Shown: positions 31,315 through 43,935 of the stretch, one piece after another | How positions within the stretch are numbered: the first letter of the stretch is position 1 | How the letters are laid out: each line of letters starts with the position of its first letter | Source: Darksidea phi | Lineage: Eukaryota > Ascomycota > Dothideomycetes > Pleosporales > Lentitheciaceae | Length of the DNA: 64,000 bases | Direction of reading: 5' to 3' | Assembly: GCA_030770425.1 (NCBI GenBank) | Contig: JASJFT010000032.1 | Coordinates: forward strand, 186,001 to 250,000 | Translations under genes and position numbers: made by a program | Notes under the pieces: generated by a model | Told to the model about the DNA's origin: nothing | Databases searched by the model: none | The model's input: the letters and a program-made list of their open reading frames with translations, nothing else

Positions 31315-34152
31315 CTACTGAAAGCTCAACTCATCTTCGCTCTCGGCATCTTCGACCATGCTGCCATCTACTTTCCACCACTCCCTCCGTCCCTGGACTT
31401 GTCTACCACTCGTCCTCTGCTTCACACCACGTGTCTTAGTCAGCTCGTCTCTGTCGGCGACATCAGCAACAGCGTGTCTTCTCGATCTTTTGCCTAACGA
31501 AGATTGAGTTCGCGTGATGGGCGCCATCCGTAGTCTGTCATCGACTGATGACAATGACGAGAACGAAGTATCAAGGTCCGAGCCGTCACTGTCACTACCA
31601 CTGCCACTGCTTTCGATGTCCATCTCGATGCTTTCAACTTCCTCGTACGTCTTCCGCTGCAAATTACGCAGGCCGTTGTTCAGTGCTGATCGCGAACGCT
31701 GAATTCGAAGACCAGAGGTCAGCACACTGGTATCTTTCCGTGGTCGACGCGATCTCCTTCGACGCTCCTCCGGCTCCTGCGGTAGCTCAGGATAGAAGAT
31801 GACTGGAGTGTCCGGCGGCGAAATACGCGTCCGCTTGGTAGGAATGAGGACCATAGACAAGGATGCACGACTCCTCTTCCCGAGCGTTGAGTTGGGGATC
31901 CGGGGAGCTTTCTTGACTGGTGATGATTGCGGAAAGGCGTCGTTCTCCTCGTCATCATGATCGAGGGTCTCCCACATGGACATGTGGGGAGTTTGAGCCG
32001 GCAGCTCCTCAGTGTCTGAAGTATCGCCTTGGGAAGAAGGCTCCGGAGTTGGCAACAGAGTAAGCGCACGTACTGGTTGCTTCGCTACGCGCTTGACATC
32101 CTGCTTTGCAAACGGCGTACAAGCCACCCACTCCCCAATACCCTCCTCCCACCTGAATCCGCCACCGGCAGACGGCGATTCGTTTTTCTGAGGCGAGTGG
32201 GCAATAACCACATGACCCTTGGTGCGCATCGTCTTCTCAATATCTTTTGCGTAAGCCATGTGATGCGCATCGCTTGTGCTGTGGGCGAACTCCATGGCCG
32301 ATTCCAGCGCTAGCCGCTTCATTGTCCAGAGCTTGTGCGGAAGACGAACACCCGAGAGTGAAAGCATACCTTGAACAAGACGCTGGATCTGGTCGAAGCC
32401 ATCGTCCTTCCATATCCTACCGGTGCCACGTGCAACGGAAGAGGTGAACTCGGGGAGAGTAGCAAGAATGGACGAGACGTCGACGTGATTTGAGGGATAC
32501 TGTGACGCTATCCAAGTAACGGCGCCTGCTATGGTGGGTACGTCGAGCGATATCCTGGCCGTGTCTAGATGGCACCCCTCGAGATGAACTAGGAAAGAAG
32601 CAAAGATGGTCCACACAGCTCGCTGGGCAAATGTCTGCATATTCTCTGAAATAGGCTCGAGAAGCTCCAGATCGATTCGCATGTCTTTGCGCTTCAACAA
32701 ACCAACGGCTATCGAATCGAGAACCCAGGTGATGCGTTTCACAGTATGTTCGGCGGGAGAATGTTCGCGGTTGCGGTTGACCAGAGCTATGCTGCAAAGC
32801 ACGGTGAGAAGGCTGGAGAATGTGGTGCCCAATGCATTGCGGAATTCCGGCCGCGAAGAAGGCTTGAACTGTCTCGCAACCATATCCACCTCGCCGTCTT
32901 CAAACGGACCCTCGTCCGGAAGACCTATGCCGGCACAGATGGCGGTCTCGAGAAACCGAAAACCGTTTTCTTGCGTGCGGTAGTCTCCATCCGATAGGCT
33001 GCGAACTAAGCGATCCCAGACAGGTCGTACACATTCGGTCGCAAGCCACTCCAAAGGCAGAAGCTCCTGGGATACCATATACTCCAGCTGGTCGTAGAGA
33101 AAGCGATGCCGTCCGGTGCGGTTGACAAAGTCCTTGACCATCCACATGTAGAGCGACCGCTGCTCGTCGAAAAGGTTGGCTAGTAGACTGTTCGGTATAA
33201 GAAGTGGTTTCAAGCTCGGAAGAAAGGACCAAAGGAACTTCTCGGCCTCATCCCATGCCGAAGCGTTTAGACAGTGGGATACTAGGAGGTGCAAGGTTTC
33301 CAGCCCTAGAGTCTGGTCCGCGAACGCATCGCATAGCAGCGACGTGCCATGAGCTCTCACTATCTGCCTGAACGGCCGCCAGCCTTGCCCTCGCGTGGTC
33401 TCGAACTGGGTCTCGAGATAACTGTAGATATCCTGAGAAATGTCTCGGTCCTCATCATCGTCCTCCTCTTCCTTGTCCAGCTCGGCGAAGTACTCTTCCA
33501 GTTCAATGTAATCTGGCATCTTCCTCAAGCAAGCACTCAGGAGCGATCGCGTTCCTTTCCACCTCTTCTGTTCGCCTGTTGTTGTAGCCTGGAGCAGGTT
33601 CGCGTATGCCTCCGACAAGCCCTTCACCAAGTTGCCAATCTCCGTTGGCATCTGCTTCTTGAGCTCTTGGATTTGATCCACCCTTGCAATCAGCGGGCCT
33701 CTATTCTTCGAGTACTTCTTCAGCGGAGAGCCCTGAAGCCGAGGGCTGTCTTGGAAGCGTCCTCCTGTGCGCACAAGGAGTGGTGTGAATGCGATCTCCC
33801 CGGGGCGCGCAGCACTGCCATTGCTTACTCCGACTCGTTGTATGCCGGCCGATTTCTTCGCTCCACGCCCACTGTATGTCTTTCTGCTCGCACCATGTGG
33901 CCCAGCATCAGGCATCCAATCCGGATCTGCTTTCTTCTCGAGCCCCCGAGGCTTACGCGCCGGCTGCGAGAAGTTGGCACGTTTGCGCGGCGAAGCTTTG
34001 AGCGGGAATGCATTGGAAGAGCTCCGGCGCTCCCCGCCTGCACTCCGCTGTCTGGCAAGCTCTTTCCGAAGCTTTGCGAGTTTTGACGAAAGTGGACGGA
34101 GGAGGCGGTTGCAGCGCGTTGGGTTCCACGGGAGGTCATCGTTCACGGCCAT
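31315..34152 (-). CDS. Unrecognised 945-aa protein, single exon
   Basis: I do not recognise this protein. It is intact, without introns. Residues 1-150 are basic and Ser/Pro-rich with several Lys/Arg clusters that could be nuclear localisation signals. The centre (about 160-620) is predicted helical, with an acidic run EEEDDDEDRD near residue 225 and many Leu/Trp-rich helices that look like a HEAT-like or other alpha-solenoid fold. The C-terminal third is again charged and low-complexity, with SGSGSDSDGSDLD and RRSRRPRK stretches. Such a shape suits a nuclear scaffold or chromatin protein of ascomycetes. The reading frame is clearly coding: it is long, uses balanced codons, and has a clean start. 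Confidence 0.85.
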   Translation of the reverse strand: MAVNDDLPWNPTRCNRLLRPLSSKLAKLRKELARQRSAGGERRSSSNAFPLKASPRKRANFSQPARKPRGLEKKADPDWMPDAGPHGASRKTYSGRGAKKSAGIQRVGVSNGSAARPGEIAFTPLLVRTGGRFQDSPRLQGSPLKKYSKNRGPLIARVDQIQELKKQMPTEIGNLVKGLSEAYANLLQATTTGEQKRWKGTRSLLSACLRKMPDYIELEEYFAELDKEEEDDDEDRDISQDIYSYLETQFETTRGQGWRPFRQIVRAHGTSLLCDAFADQTLGLETLHLLVSHCLNASAWDEAEKFLWSFLPSLKPLLIPNSLLANLFDEQRSLYMWMVKDFVNRTGRHRFLYDQLEYMVSQELLPLEWLATECVRPVWDRLVRSLSDGDYRTQENGFRFLETAICAGIGLPDEGPFEDGEVDMVARQFKPSSRPEFRNALGTTFSSLLTVLCSIALVNRNREHSPAEHTVKRITWVLDSIAVGLLKRKDMRIDLELLEPISENMQTFAQRAVWTIFASFLVHLEGCHLDTARISLDVPTIAGAVTWIASQYPSNHVDVSSILATLPEFTSSVARGTGRIWKDDGFDQIQRLVQGMLSLSGVRLPHKLWTMKRLALESAMEFAHSTSDAHHMAYAKDIEKTMRTKGHVVIAHSPQKNESPSAGGGFRWEEGIGEWVACTPFAKQDVKRVAKQPVRALTLLPTPEPSSQGDTSDTEELPAQTPHMSMWETLDHDDEENDAFPQSSPVKKAPRIPNSTLGKRSRASLSMVLIPTKRTRISPPDTPVIFYPELPQEPEERRRRSRRPRKDTSVLTSGLRIQRSRSALNNGLRNLQRKTYEEVESIEMDIESSGSGSDSDGSDLDTSFSSLSSVDDRLRMAPITRTQSSLGKRSRRHAVADVADRDELTKTRGVKQRTSGRQVQGRREWWKVDGSMVEDAESEDELSFQ

Positions 34153-37100
34153 TGTGGCGTAGATATACTGTTCAAACCATACAGAGTATGAATGCGACGC
34201 TAACCGCAGGTAGAAAAGATGTTAAAGCTGTGCGAATGTCGACATGGCAAAGGAACAAAGCATGGTGTTGACAAACATCGGCGGTCGGCGTCTGTAACCC
34301 CGGAAGCTGAATGAGCTAGCCTATATAGGAGTAGCGCGTCGGACACAATTGAAAGCTGTTCAACTTGATGACTGGCCTACCTGTAGCAATACTTACTCGA
34401 TTGATCTAATGGTCTGTCAGTTTGCCATCGCAGAGCCTCCCAACCTTGAGTGGCTACCATTCCCGAACATGTTAAGCTGCGCGTTGAAGAATGTCAAAAT
34501 TCCCGGTGAAAGTAAGAATGAGGACAACAAGCTTTCGTAGCAAAAATTTACACGTACGTTATGGAATGTGATTGACGGTGCGACCTCCGATTCCCGATTT
34601 TATGTATGTTCATAGATGACACTTGTACTGCTCATTAGACAACCAGCGACAGAGACCACATGAAACGTAAGCATGAACGGACCTCTGAATGCTGGCTACG
34701 CCCATCGTCACGGCTCGTGTTGGTTATTTCCATCCTTTCGCTTACATGATCGACGGCAGGCAGCGGGCGCCACAATCCATCAGGATCTGAGTCGCCTAGG
34801 GGAAATGAGGTATCAAAATGTCGAGAGAAGTATGGTTGCACATTTCAGCGATCAAGGAAATTGGTGGTATCGGTCCGCTACCTTGAAAGCACAGGTTGGC
34901 TGAGGAACCCATTCAAACCTCCGGCCTGCTCCGTATCGATTTCACGCTGCCTTGCGTTATCGATACTAACCCCGACATGGCTTCCGCAACGGAGACGGCA
35001 GAGGCGCTGGGTTTCGCTTATATTTGTCCGCGTCTGAGTCTGTTCATTGTCCATGCCTAGAAGCAAGTGCGTCATTTTAATTTTCTCATGGCTGTGGGGC
35101 TCAGCATTGATGACTTTGTTTGGTTGAAACAACCGTCCGCTGCCCATGACGCACAAAGTAGACGGTCATATTCGCGTTTAGGCAGCCTGAGCCGTTGTGA
35201 AGGAGGAGTCGTAGCCTGGGTCGCCCTGTCATGCGGCCAACGCCTTCACGAAAAAATACGATCGGGTGTTGTCTGGAGGCGTAAAGCGACTGCAACCGAG
35301 CCGCCACAAGGAGCCAGACTCACCAGTCATTTAAGCATCCCAAGCTCAGATGACGATGCTGTGCGGCGTCATTGGGATGTGGTGCATGCAGGCTAATCTG
35401 AAAACCTTCAGCGTGCGGGTTCGGGATAATTACACGTCCCTGGATAAACGTGCGTGTGTGGAGATTTGATAACTCCACATGTGCTTGAGATGGTGACACC
35501 CCGGAAGCCAGTCCGGAAGATCAAATTTGCGGAGTGATTGGAGCTGGACGGCGATTGAAACTGCGTGATGTAGATAGGACGGCGTGTTTCCTTATTACGG
35601 GCTGTTATTACTTTGCGTCGCAGCCTCCGCTTCGGCCAGCCACACAGCGGTATGCTTCTGCGCCCATGGCATCACTGGTCTGGAACAACACCTGAGAATC
35701 CTTGCGTGACCTGCTTATCGAAGGGAGCATTCCAACCTGCTCTGTACCGACGTCGTACGGGCCGAGTATCACGACTCCCGGATCGGGACATGCATTCTGC
35801 CCAACAGAAACGGAGTTGCTCAAAGGAATCGACACGACAGTTCCCAGTCAGCTGCGTGAATAGAGTTTGTAGCACAGAGATAGCGCCCATTATGGGTAGA
35901 GGACCGCCTGACAGCTATCTATTGACGTATCCCCACATAGCCAGGTTATGGAATGAACCGGGGTGACAGAACGAAGCATGAACGACAGGGCTCCACCGGC
36001 ATCCAGAAACTGGGTTCATGGGGTAGACGGGAGACAGATAGACGAGCGAGTTTTTCCGCATAGAAGACGAAAGTCTTCTAAGCTTGCTGCACGTGGAGGA
36101 CTCCAAAGCGTTATGCGCACAGGCATCCGTGTCTCTGCCCGTTTCGAGTCCATGCTCAACGCTCAGGTGTCGTCGCAGTCTCGACAGAGCCCAGCGCTTC
36201 GGCAGTTAGCAGGACTCGAACTCGAGCGGACTCGCGCGATACCAGGACGTCGAGGTGGTTGGCAGTAACGCGCAGACTGGCGGGACTCGGTGTGCTACGG
36301 CGTGCTCCGAGCGGCGCAAACGATGTGCGACGCAACAACACGCGGACGGTTGTTTGAAGAGAGGCCCACCGCAGCGCACACGGGCGCTGGGACTCGTCAT
36401 CTTCGTCGAGGCCGTCGGTGGCAGTCAGGAGATTCGCAGGATGTTCTTCGGGGCGCACGAAACAAGCCGTCCGCTCGACGTCTGGGCAGTGGCGCGCCGC
36501 CGTCCCGTTTCATCGGCCGCTTAGCTACGAATGGCAGGCCGCATCCGCAGCCTCCTCAGGCTCCCACCCCCTGCCCCCCGGCGCGCCGCCATGGGATTCC
36601 CGCCAGTCGCACGTCGTTATGCGCTGACGAACTGGCACACAATCAAACTCCACGGCGGCGGCGCCTTGGTTTGGGCCATGTATACCCTTCCTCTCCCCCC
36701 CCAGAGGCTTCCTCTCGCTCCTCCATACTCGCATTGCGCTCCTCGCCCAAGTCGCTCTTTTGCCGCCTACTCTATTCTCTTCGTGTCCGCGCTGCGGTGC
36801 CACCTCTTTCCCGCCGGCTCTTCAATCACTACCCTGGTGGAGGATTCTCTCGAGCTGAGCCTATCACTGTCGCCCTCTATCTGCCTCTTGCCATCCCAGG
36901 TCACCTGCGCCGACCGGCCTTCCCCTTGCGTCCCTCCAGATTAAGCCGCCCATTCTGGCCGTCAAGAAGCACGCTGTCAATACTTCGGTTACGCCTCTGC
37001 AGCTGCCGGTTGCTGCCCTTGTGTCCCCTACCTGGATCCTTGCTGTCCCAAGGTCCCGATTTGCCAAAGTGCAAGCAGGTCACGACCCCTCCCCTACTCA

Positions 37101-37310
37101 ACCGACCTTTGATTCGCCCTAGCCTGTTTGGAAGCATCCCGTTCCCACAGCTGTCTGTTTGCTGGTCAAGGCAGATATCCTTCGCTATACATATTGGTCA
37201 ATCCCTTCCCTTCGACTCCTAAAGGGTGGAGGCAGCGCTTCATCGCTGGGTCCAAGCAGCCTACGCCCCGCTCGCTACAACCACCTCTCCTTCGTCCACC
37301 TGCTTCTGCC
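34153..37310. other. 3.2-kb intergenic region, no supported gene; C-rich leader at the right end
   Basis: Between the divergent 945-aa gene and the ferric reductase gene only motif-free frames are seen. From about 36530 to 37310 the plus strand is pyrimidine-rich with many CTCC/CCCC runs, which suggests a long 5' untranslated region and promoter of the ferric reductase. A 310-codon open frame at 36290-37222 has proline/arginine/serine-rich, low-complexity composition and is judged non-coding. Confidence 0.5.
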
Positions 37311-39277
37311 ATGTCTTTTGGAAGTCTTCTGAAAAGAGCTGGTGGTGGCCATGCACCAGCGGACCCCACCGCCGACGTCGAGAACGTCGATGTGCAACAC
37401 TACCTTGGCTATATCTGGGTCGCGTTTGTGGGAGTCTTCGCTCTCTACCAAACCGTCTTTCATCTCGTCCGTTACATCCGCACCGTGGTATGCCTCAACA
37501 ACGAGACCCAAAGATATTTCTCAACCCCACACGCCCTGTTCGCCAACTTTAGGAAGCACTGTCTGGACGCACCCCTCTTCTCGACCCGCCACCACCGCGA
37601 ATTCAAGCTCTCGTCTGCTATCAACATTGGCACGCTACCCAGCCGCCTGCAGACGTTCTTGCTGGTAGGGTACTTCGCCACCAATGTTGGTCTCGCCGTG
37701 TGGAAGGTCGATTTCGGCAAGGAGTACTCCGTGGTTGCTCAGGAAATTCGCAATCGTACCGGCGTCATGGCCGTCATCAACATGATTCCTCTGTTTCTCC
37801 TGGCTGGCCGCAACAACCCCATCATCAAGCTCACCGGCATCTCGTTCGACACCATGAACTTGATTCATCGCTGGTTTGGACGGACTGTCGTCCTTGAGGC
37901 TATCACGCATACTGCTGCTTGGATGGCAAGCAAGGTTCACACAAGTAAGTTCTCTGCACTGCATCCCGACCTAACGTTCGCTAACACGGCTGATCACAGA
38001 GGGATGGGCCGCTGTACAGGCTTCCATTACTAGCAAGCAGAGCGACTTCATCTGGACCGGCTTCATGGGCGTTGTTGCCTTCACTTTCCTGCTTATCCAG
38101 TCGCCGGGCGCTATCCGCCACGCCTATTATGAGACTTTCTTGACCGGCCACATTATTGGCGCTGCTGTCGCTGTCGCTGGTGTATGGATCCATCTCAACG
38201 ACCGACAGCAGCAGAAGATGGTGTACGGTGTTGTCGCTCTATGGGTTTTCGAGGTAGGTGCTATGCGTCCTCGTTGACGGAACCTGCTAACAGAAACAGC
38301 GATCATACCGCCTTCTTCGCATCCTTTTGCGAAACGTCGGAAACGGAGGTACCAAGGCTGACGTTGAAGTACTGCCCGGCGATGCCCTTCGCGTTACCGT
38401 CCGGATGGCGCGCCCCTGGACGTTCCGCCCGGGTCAGCATGCATACCTCACGATTCCATCCGTCGGCCTCCACACCAACCACCCGTTCTCGCTTGCTTGG
38501 AGCGAGGAAGAAGAGGACCTCGACATCTCCAGCATGGTCGCTGACGAGAAGGGCCTTCCTATGAACCGCCAAGACATTCTGGAGCATCGCAAGACGAGCA
38601 TGTCGTTTATTGTCCGCCGCCGAACAGGTTTCACTGAGAAACTCTACAAGAAGGCTGACCTGTCGGCTGCCGGCAGATTTACATGCAATGCATTCGTCGA
38701 GGGGCCTTACGGTGAGTGCCGATGCCTGCTTCCCCAGACTTTCAATCTATTCCATATTAGCACTATAAACAACAGCATCCCATGCTAACGTCATATCGCA
38801 GGTGGCGAGGACCTCAGCTCGTATGGAACCGTCATGCTCTGGGCTGCGGGCATCGGTATCACGCATCAAGTTCCTCACGTGCGCGAGCTCGTCGCCGGTT
38901 ACGCCAACGGCACCGTCGCCACCCGCCGGCTTACTCTGGTCTGGATTATCCAATCGCCGGAGCACCTCGAATGGATCCGGACATGGATGACACACATCCT
39001 CTCCATGCCACGCCGTCGCGAAATCCTCAAGATCCTGCTCTTCGTGACAAGACCCAGGAGCACCAAGGAGATCCACTCGCCGTCGTCCAGCGTGCAGATG
39101 TTCCCGGGCCGGCCAAACGTCCAGGCACTCATCGACCAGGAGATGCAAGAGGGTATCGGCGCTGCATGTGTGTCGACGTGCGGAACAGGAGCGCTCGCGG
39201 ACGACCTTCGACGGGCGGTGCGCCAACGCGAGACGAGCTGGAATGTCGACTTTCGCGAAGAGTGTTTCTCATGGTAG
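37311..39277 (+). CDS. Ferric reductase transmembrane component (Fre family)
   Basis: Exons 37311-37944, 38000-38253, 38300-38711 and 38802-39277 give 591 aa. Membrane helices span the N-terminal half, with heme-ligand histidines in FDTMNLIHRWFGRTVVLEAITHTAAW and, after the first intron, SPGAIRHAYYETFLTGHIIGA and IHLND. The flavin part shows FRPGQHAYLTIP and HPFSLAW (FAD). The NADPH part shows VEGPYGG and WAAGIGITHQ, then CGTGALADDLRRAV and the C-terminal FREECFSW. These enzymes pass electrons from NADPH through FAD and two hemes to extracellular ferric iron or copper. The AAGIGIT site has Ile where many family members have Ser or Thr, a small departure. Iron or copper control is likely but no site was identified. 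Confidence 0.95.
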
Positions 39278-42200
39278 ACATTCGTCGTTCTGTCTTTTCT
39301 GCAGCCACCGCATACAGAGATGCCATATATTCTCAAACGGCTTTACATCCAGCTTCCACGTTGACATCAATTAGTACAACATTCTCATCTCAAACATGTT
39401 GTAAGGCTTTAATGCGGACCCTGCGTCTCTCAATTCATTCTCGCATTTCTTGTACAAATCTTCTATGCATTCTTTCTTGTCCGCCAGCGGCGTGGACATT
39501 ACGATTTGGGGTCCCGCGTCGTGGACGTGACGAAGACTCTAATGAGCGAAACAAGGGGACGAAAAAGCAGCCAATTAGAAAGCGACTCATCCAATCAAGC
39601 AATTAATGACAATGTGTTGTGAAAATCATGCTATTCGTTTGTTGATCTTGAGCACTGCGGATCTTCATTACCGCAGCATGGCTCGGCAATGTCCGAATCA
39701 GCATCAGCACCGCACGTTCCGTTGGTAGGGCCCCGACTCCGAGCCCTCTTGCACCGCCATCCAACACCGCCTCGCACACGTCGTCATCGTCTAACACCAT
39801 CAAGTTCGATTACACCCACAATGACGTACCCCGTGGATCCCCACAGCGCTTAATAGCGTACGCAATGCAGAGTTTCAGCACAGTCGCAGGTAGGTCATAG
39901 TGTAGCCAATGCCTTGCATGCTCACCCAACCCGCCACTCCCGCAAATGCGTGCAAAAGTGGACTGCTTGCACTACACCACCATATGCGCATTATCCTTCC
40001 ATGCCTCAGGTTCGCTGGCTTGTCCTGCTCTGCCCAGGATATGGAGCTAGGTTTGGGGCGCATAGGGCAGGGGCAAAATATAAGCGAATCGGACGTGGAC
40101 GCACCATCCGTCAGCATGTTTCGTTTCACGAGTACGGGGCCGGATGGTATGGTGGATGGAAGGTTGTTTGAGATGAGATGTCGGAGGATTCTGAGGAGAT
40201 CCGATGCCGTTCGGACTTTGGGTGGCTGCTGGAGGCGTAAAGCTTGTTCACGCATTGGTTGGGATATGGAGGGGATTGGGAGTGGCGTGCGTGTTTCAAG
40301 GCTTTGATTTGGTGGTGAGAGTGGTGGCCTTGCTAGAGGTAGCATCATGGTTCGGTTGTTTGGGAAGGCCGTAGGCGTTGATGCTCACAAAAGGAGAACA
40401 TGATTGGTGCTAGTTCTCCGCCTACGGAACAGCGTCCCTAACTGTGAAGCTTGAACCCAACTGAGGCGGGGCCCCGAGAGCATAAGGCTACACGAGTTTC
40501 ATCGTATCTCGTATTATGACCCGGGAGTTCCCTTCTTCAAGCTTAGCTGCCAACTATGAACGGTGTTTTGGCCAGAGCTTTGATAGGAAGTCTTCCTAAT
40601 CTGGAGGCAAATAGCTGTCCGACAGCAGCCATCTACCAACGCTTCGTCAAAAAGGCTCTCGCGGCTCACTTGGAGTCTCGCCACTCACGACACTGCGGGT
40701 AATAGCAGCTGTCGAACGCTTACCTATGCGTCTAGACGTCCGATGGATTGCGCGCGGCACAATTCTACCGCCGGTCCAGCCATCCTGACCCCAGCGCTTG
40801 GCCACGCATAGCTCTGGATCTATAGTCGGGTATCCTCGTAGGTGATCTCCCGCGAAGCATCTCAAAGACGTCCTGGGCATTCATGCTCGAACCTTCCACG
40901 CGCTGGTAGCACCGGCGGCTTTCATTCGAGCTCGATATGCATGGTCATCTCCTCCCTCCGGCCTTGGATTGCTACCGGGCGGATGTGGCGACCGACTGGT
41001 TTAGAATGCTTCGCTGTCTTCTTCGAGTATGTGAACCCCCAGGTAGAGATGTGCCCGGGTCTGATTGGCGAGTCGAGAACTTGCAAGCCAACGCTGAATC
41101 TCCAAACGTCGTCGAGATGGTGTGGCAATAATCCCTCCTTGGCCGCAGTGGTATGTGTACCCATCACACCGTCATTCTCTTGCACCATGGTGCACCATGG
41201 CACACTCACACGCGAGAACGGCCCGTTTACCACTTTGTCAGGTCGATACATCCAAGCAAGTATCTCGCACAGACCGCATCGTTCGCCTAACCCCGTCAAT
41301 AATGGTAGGTAAATTGACCAGGACACCCAACTCTTCACATGCTCCCGAGCCTTGTCGTCGGACAATATTCAAGTATTTGTCAAGAAAATTCTCGCCTCGA
41401 ACCGTCACAGGGGGAGGGCGCGCCTTTATCCAGTTCTGCCGCAAAGGCTAGAACACTGCGCTATCCTAAGCTACAAGTGGTCGGGCACTGGACATGGGTG
41501 TATGCATATACTTTAGCAATGTCGGTACTTGGTGGCTACGGTGGTGGAGCCTGGTACAGACGGCGCACGAAAATTGGTAACGAAGGCAACGTGCTTGCGG
41601 GAGTTTGTGGGGTTCATTTGGCGATATGAAAGGCTTGTGGGGAAATAGATGGACGAGGGCATGTGGTGAAGTGCGTGCGGTAAGCGAGAAGTACTCATGC
41701 AGCTAGTGCAGATTGCGGTGCAGAAACAAGGAACGGGTTGGTGCCGATCGCTGCTCTGGGAAATCGACGATAGTGCCAGGATCGACCTTGCTACAATCTC
41801 GTGTTTTCGCACAGCGATCTGAATGATTGATGCGGGTTGGTGCGGCCGAGGTGAGTTGATATTGACGCCGGCTCACCGTTGCTGAAGATATTGCTGAGCT
41901 GGCTGCAACTTCCGCAACTTCCGCAACAATCAACATGCATACCACTGCCGCGATAAGTCGGCGAAATGTCACTGTGACGGGGGTAAGCGACATCCTTCGC
42001 GATTTCTACTGACTAGGCCTAACCAATACCCAAGGCCACTATCCCTAGGAGGTCCACATTACCGGTTGAGTATTTCAAACACCCATAATCGGGGCCACAA
42101 TCGGCGGGAGGGGGTTCGCCATGTTAAGAGTTGGAGTGAGTCGCGGAGAAGTATGTTTGAGATACGGGATAGGTATAGTAAATGATAGGTAGATGGTAGA

Positions 42201-42700
42201 AGTTAAGAAGAAATAGATTTTCATTCTATAGGCGGAAGTATGCGTAATACATCAGTAGTACTACATCCTCGCTATCATTACTCGTCGCCTGTTAGTATTC
42301 GAAACATCACCTTGCCGGTCGTGAATATCCCTCGTGATCGACAGGACTACGTAAAGCTCTACAACTCTATTATCGTGTAGAAGGTGTAGGTATAGTACCT
42401 CTGATGTGTACAAACTGCTACTGTGCTTTGCAGACCTTACAAAAAAACTCTCATACAAATCCAAGGAAAGAAAATAATTCAGCGACTGCTGCTCTCTTAG
42501 TGAGATTACCGATGCCCTATTGAAGGTTGCTACTCCCCGTCTCTAGCATCGAGAACCATTATCCCCATGGACTGCGTCGCCGGGACTTTCCTCTGCCTCC
42601 AGCATGGAATTGACCTCATGTCGCAACTTCGTTCCGTACCGACCCATATCTTGAGTAGCAGCCAGCTAGTTACGTCGGGTCCGGTTATTCCTGCTGCACT
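39278..42700. other. 3.4-kb gene-poor region; possible minor fragments only
   Basis: No gene is supported with confidence. On the minus strand, 40647-41365 has two partly coding-looking frames without known motifs, possibly a degraded gene. A small secreted-protein candidate lies at 41703-41993 and is listed apart. From about 42000 on, the DNA becomes AT-richer. Confidence 0.4.
41703..41993 (-). CDS. Candidate small secreted protein, 96 aa
   Basis: The frame starts at an ATG and has a basic residue pair followed by a hydrophobic run (RRLIAAVVCMLIVAEVAEVA, about residues 11-30) ending in small residues, which looks like a signal peptide. The rest is short, hydrophilic and has two cysteines. 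No known domain is visible. The size and layout are those of effector-like proteins, but such frames also arise by chance, and no neighbour supports it. Confidence 0.22.
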   Translation of the reverse strand: MSLTPVTVTFRRLIAAVVCMLIVAEVAEVAASSAISSATVSRRQYQLTSAAPTRINHSDRCAKTRDCSKVDPGTIVDFPEQRSAPTRSLFLHRNLH

Positions 42701-43484
42701 TCATCCTATCTGCACCGTACTCTCCGGAGTGGCATCCGCTTCTAGCGTATACCGATCTTCTATAGCCTGCCACCCTCTCAAAACCACATCAGCCATGACT
42801 CCAGTCCTGCCTAACTTCTGCACCGCTTCTTCTATTGGCACCAAAAAGCTCTGATACGCCTGCTCCTCCTCATCCACTCCTGTGCCCTCATGACGTATTG
42901 GTTCATATCCTTCCGGCTCCATCTGCACCCTGTCTCGGAGTGTCAAGTCATTTGGGTATGGGGGCGGTGGTTTGTACGATGCGCCGGCCTCTGTCTCCAA
43001 CTCTTTCTCGAGCTGAGGTGGTATTGTCTCGGCGATGTACCAGTAGAGCAAGTATTGTACTGTCGGCCTGACGGGCGCCATTTGGATCCAGATGGGCTCG
43101 GCGGTGAGAACAGTGCCTAAGACGGGGGGCTGCGCTTCTGGTTGGCAATGCTCGATGGGTAGTGGAAGGAGGCGGTTACGGTAGCCGGACTGTAGAAAGG
43201 CCATTAGTATAACCCTGATTACGCATATGCAAGCAGCAGCTAAGTACCTCCTCGTAGCCTTCCCTCTCCGCACCCGTTGCAGCGTCCTCACCAGCATTCC
43301 GTCTCCCCTTGGGCAAGAAGTAGTACGTCCTCGCATGACGATCTACAGCGCTACATATTACGACTCGTCTGGATGCGAGATGGAAAATAGCGACACCTCC
43401 GCCCTGCACAAAATTTCCGGCAAGGAATTGACCATACACTACGGCAGAGGACTCAGGATGAGTGCGATGCGCTCTGGACGACAT
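42701..43484 (-). CDS. NUDIX hydrolase
   Basis: Exons 43484-43248 and 43189-42701 encode 241 aa, joined over a 58-bp intron. Splicing is what completes the Nudix box: G-RRNAG-E-DAATGAE-RE-GY-EE from exon 1 runs on into SGY of exon 2, matching Gx5Ex7REUxEExGU in full. The N terminus has GNFVQGGGVAIFH and the strand YYFLPKGRR. NUDIX enzymes cleave nucleoside diphosphates linked to another group, with Mg2+ bound by the glutamates. The C-terminal half (from PPPPYPNDLTL on) is the extension common in ascomycete members. Substrate unknown. The neighbouring DNA is AT-rich and decayed, but this gene is intact. Confidence 0.88.
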
Positions 43485-43935
43485 TGTAGGCAAGGGGTTC
43501 GTTAGAGATGAAGGGTAGCCTTATGACGTCGATGTACTACAGCTCGGAAGATTCGACGCTCCCCGCTAATCCCGAATGAGAGTAGCCCGTAGCCAAGCAC
43601 TTCGTGTTCCCTCTGCCACTCTCCCATGCAGTAAACACCTAAGTTTTCGCCTCTCGATGCAGAATACTGCCAACTTCGGCCTCATTTACTTACTTAGCGA
43701 ACTATTTATCTCTAGACTTCACAATCGAAGAAGGCGGGATGTTGCGAGAGAGCAATAATGGCTGTATACTTGTCCTGTACAATACGCTGCCTTGCTCATC
43801 GAAGGAGATGGTTGTTGTGGAGTCGGGTTATAAAGATTTCTTATAAGAGCGTAGAACTGCCTTACAAAACAAGTATTTTTGTCAGCTTAACCTTATTTAA
43901 GCTACTTCTTGATTAGTTTCCACTAATCTATCCAC

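Noticed and set aside
36290..37222. A 310-codon open frame upstream of the ferric reductase
   Set aside because: Low-complexity Pro/Arg/Ser/Leu composition, no motif, and it lies in a CT-rich stretch that looks like a long 5' leader.
41181..41206. A 16-bp perfect palindrome, CCATGGTGCACCATGG
   Set aside because: Short palindromes of this size are expected occasionally; no context supports a function.
40647..41365. Two adjacent minus-strand frames with a partly coding look
   Set aside because: No motifs and no splice join that links them without stops; left as a possible degraded gene only.
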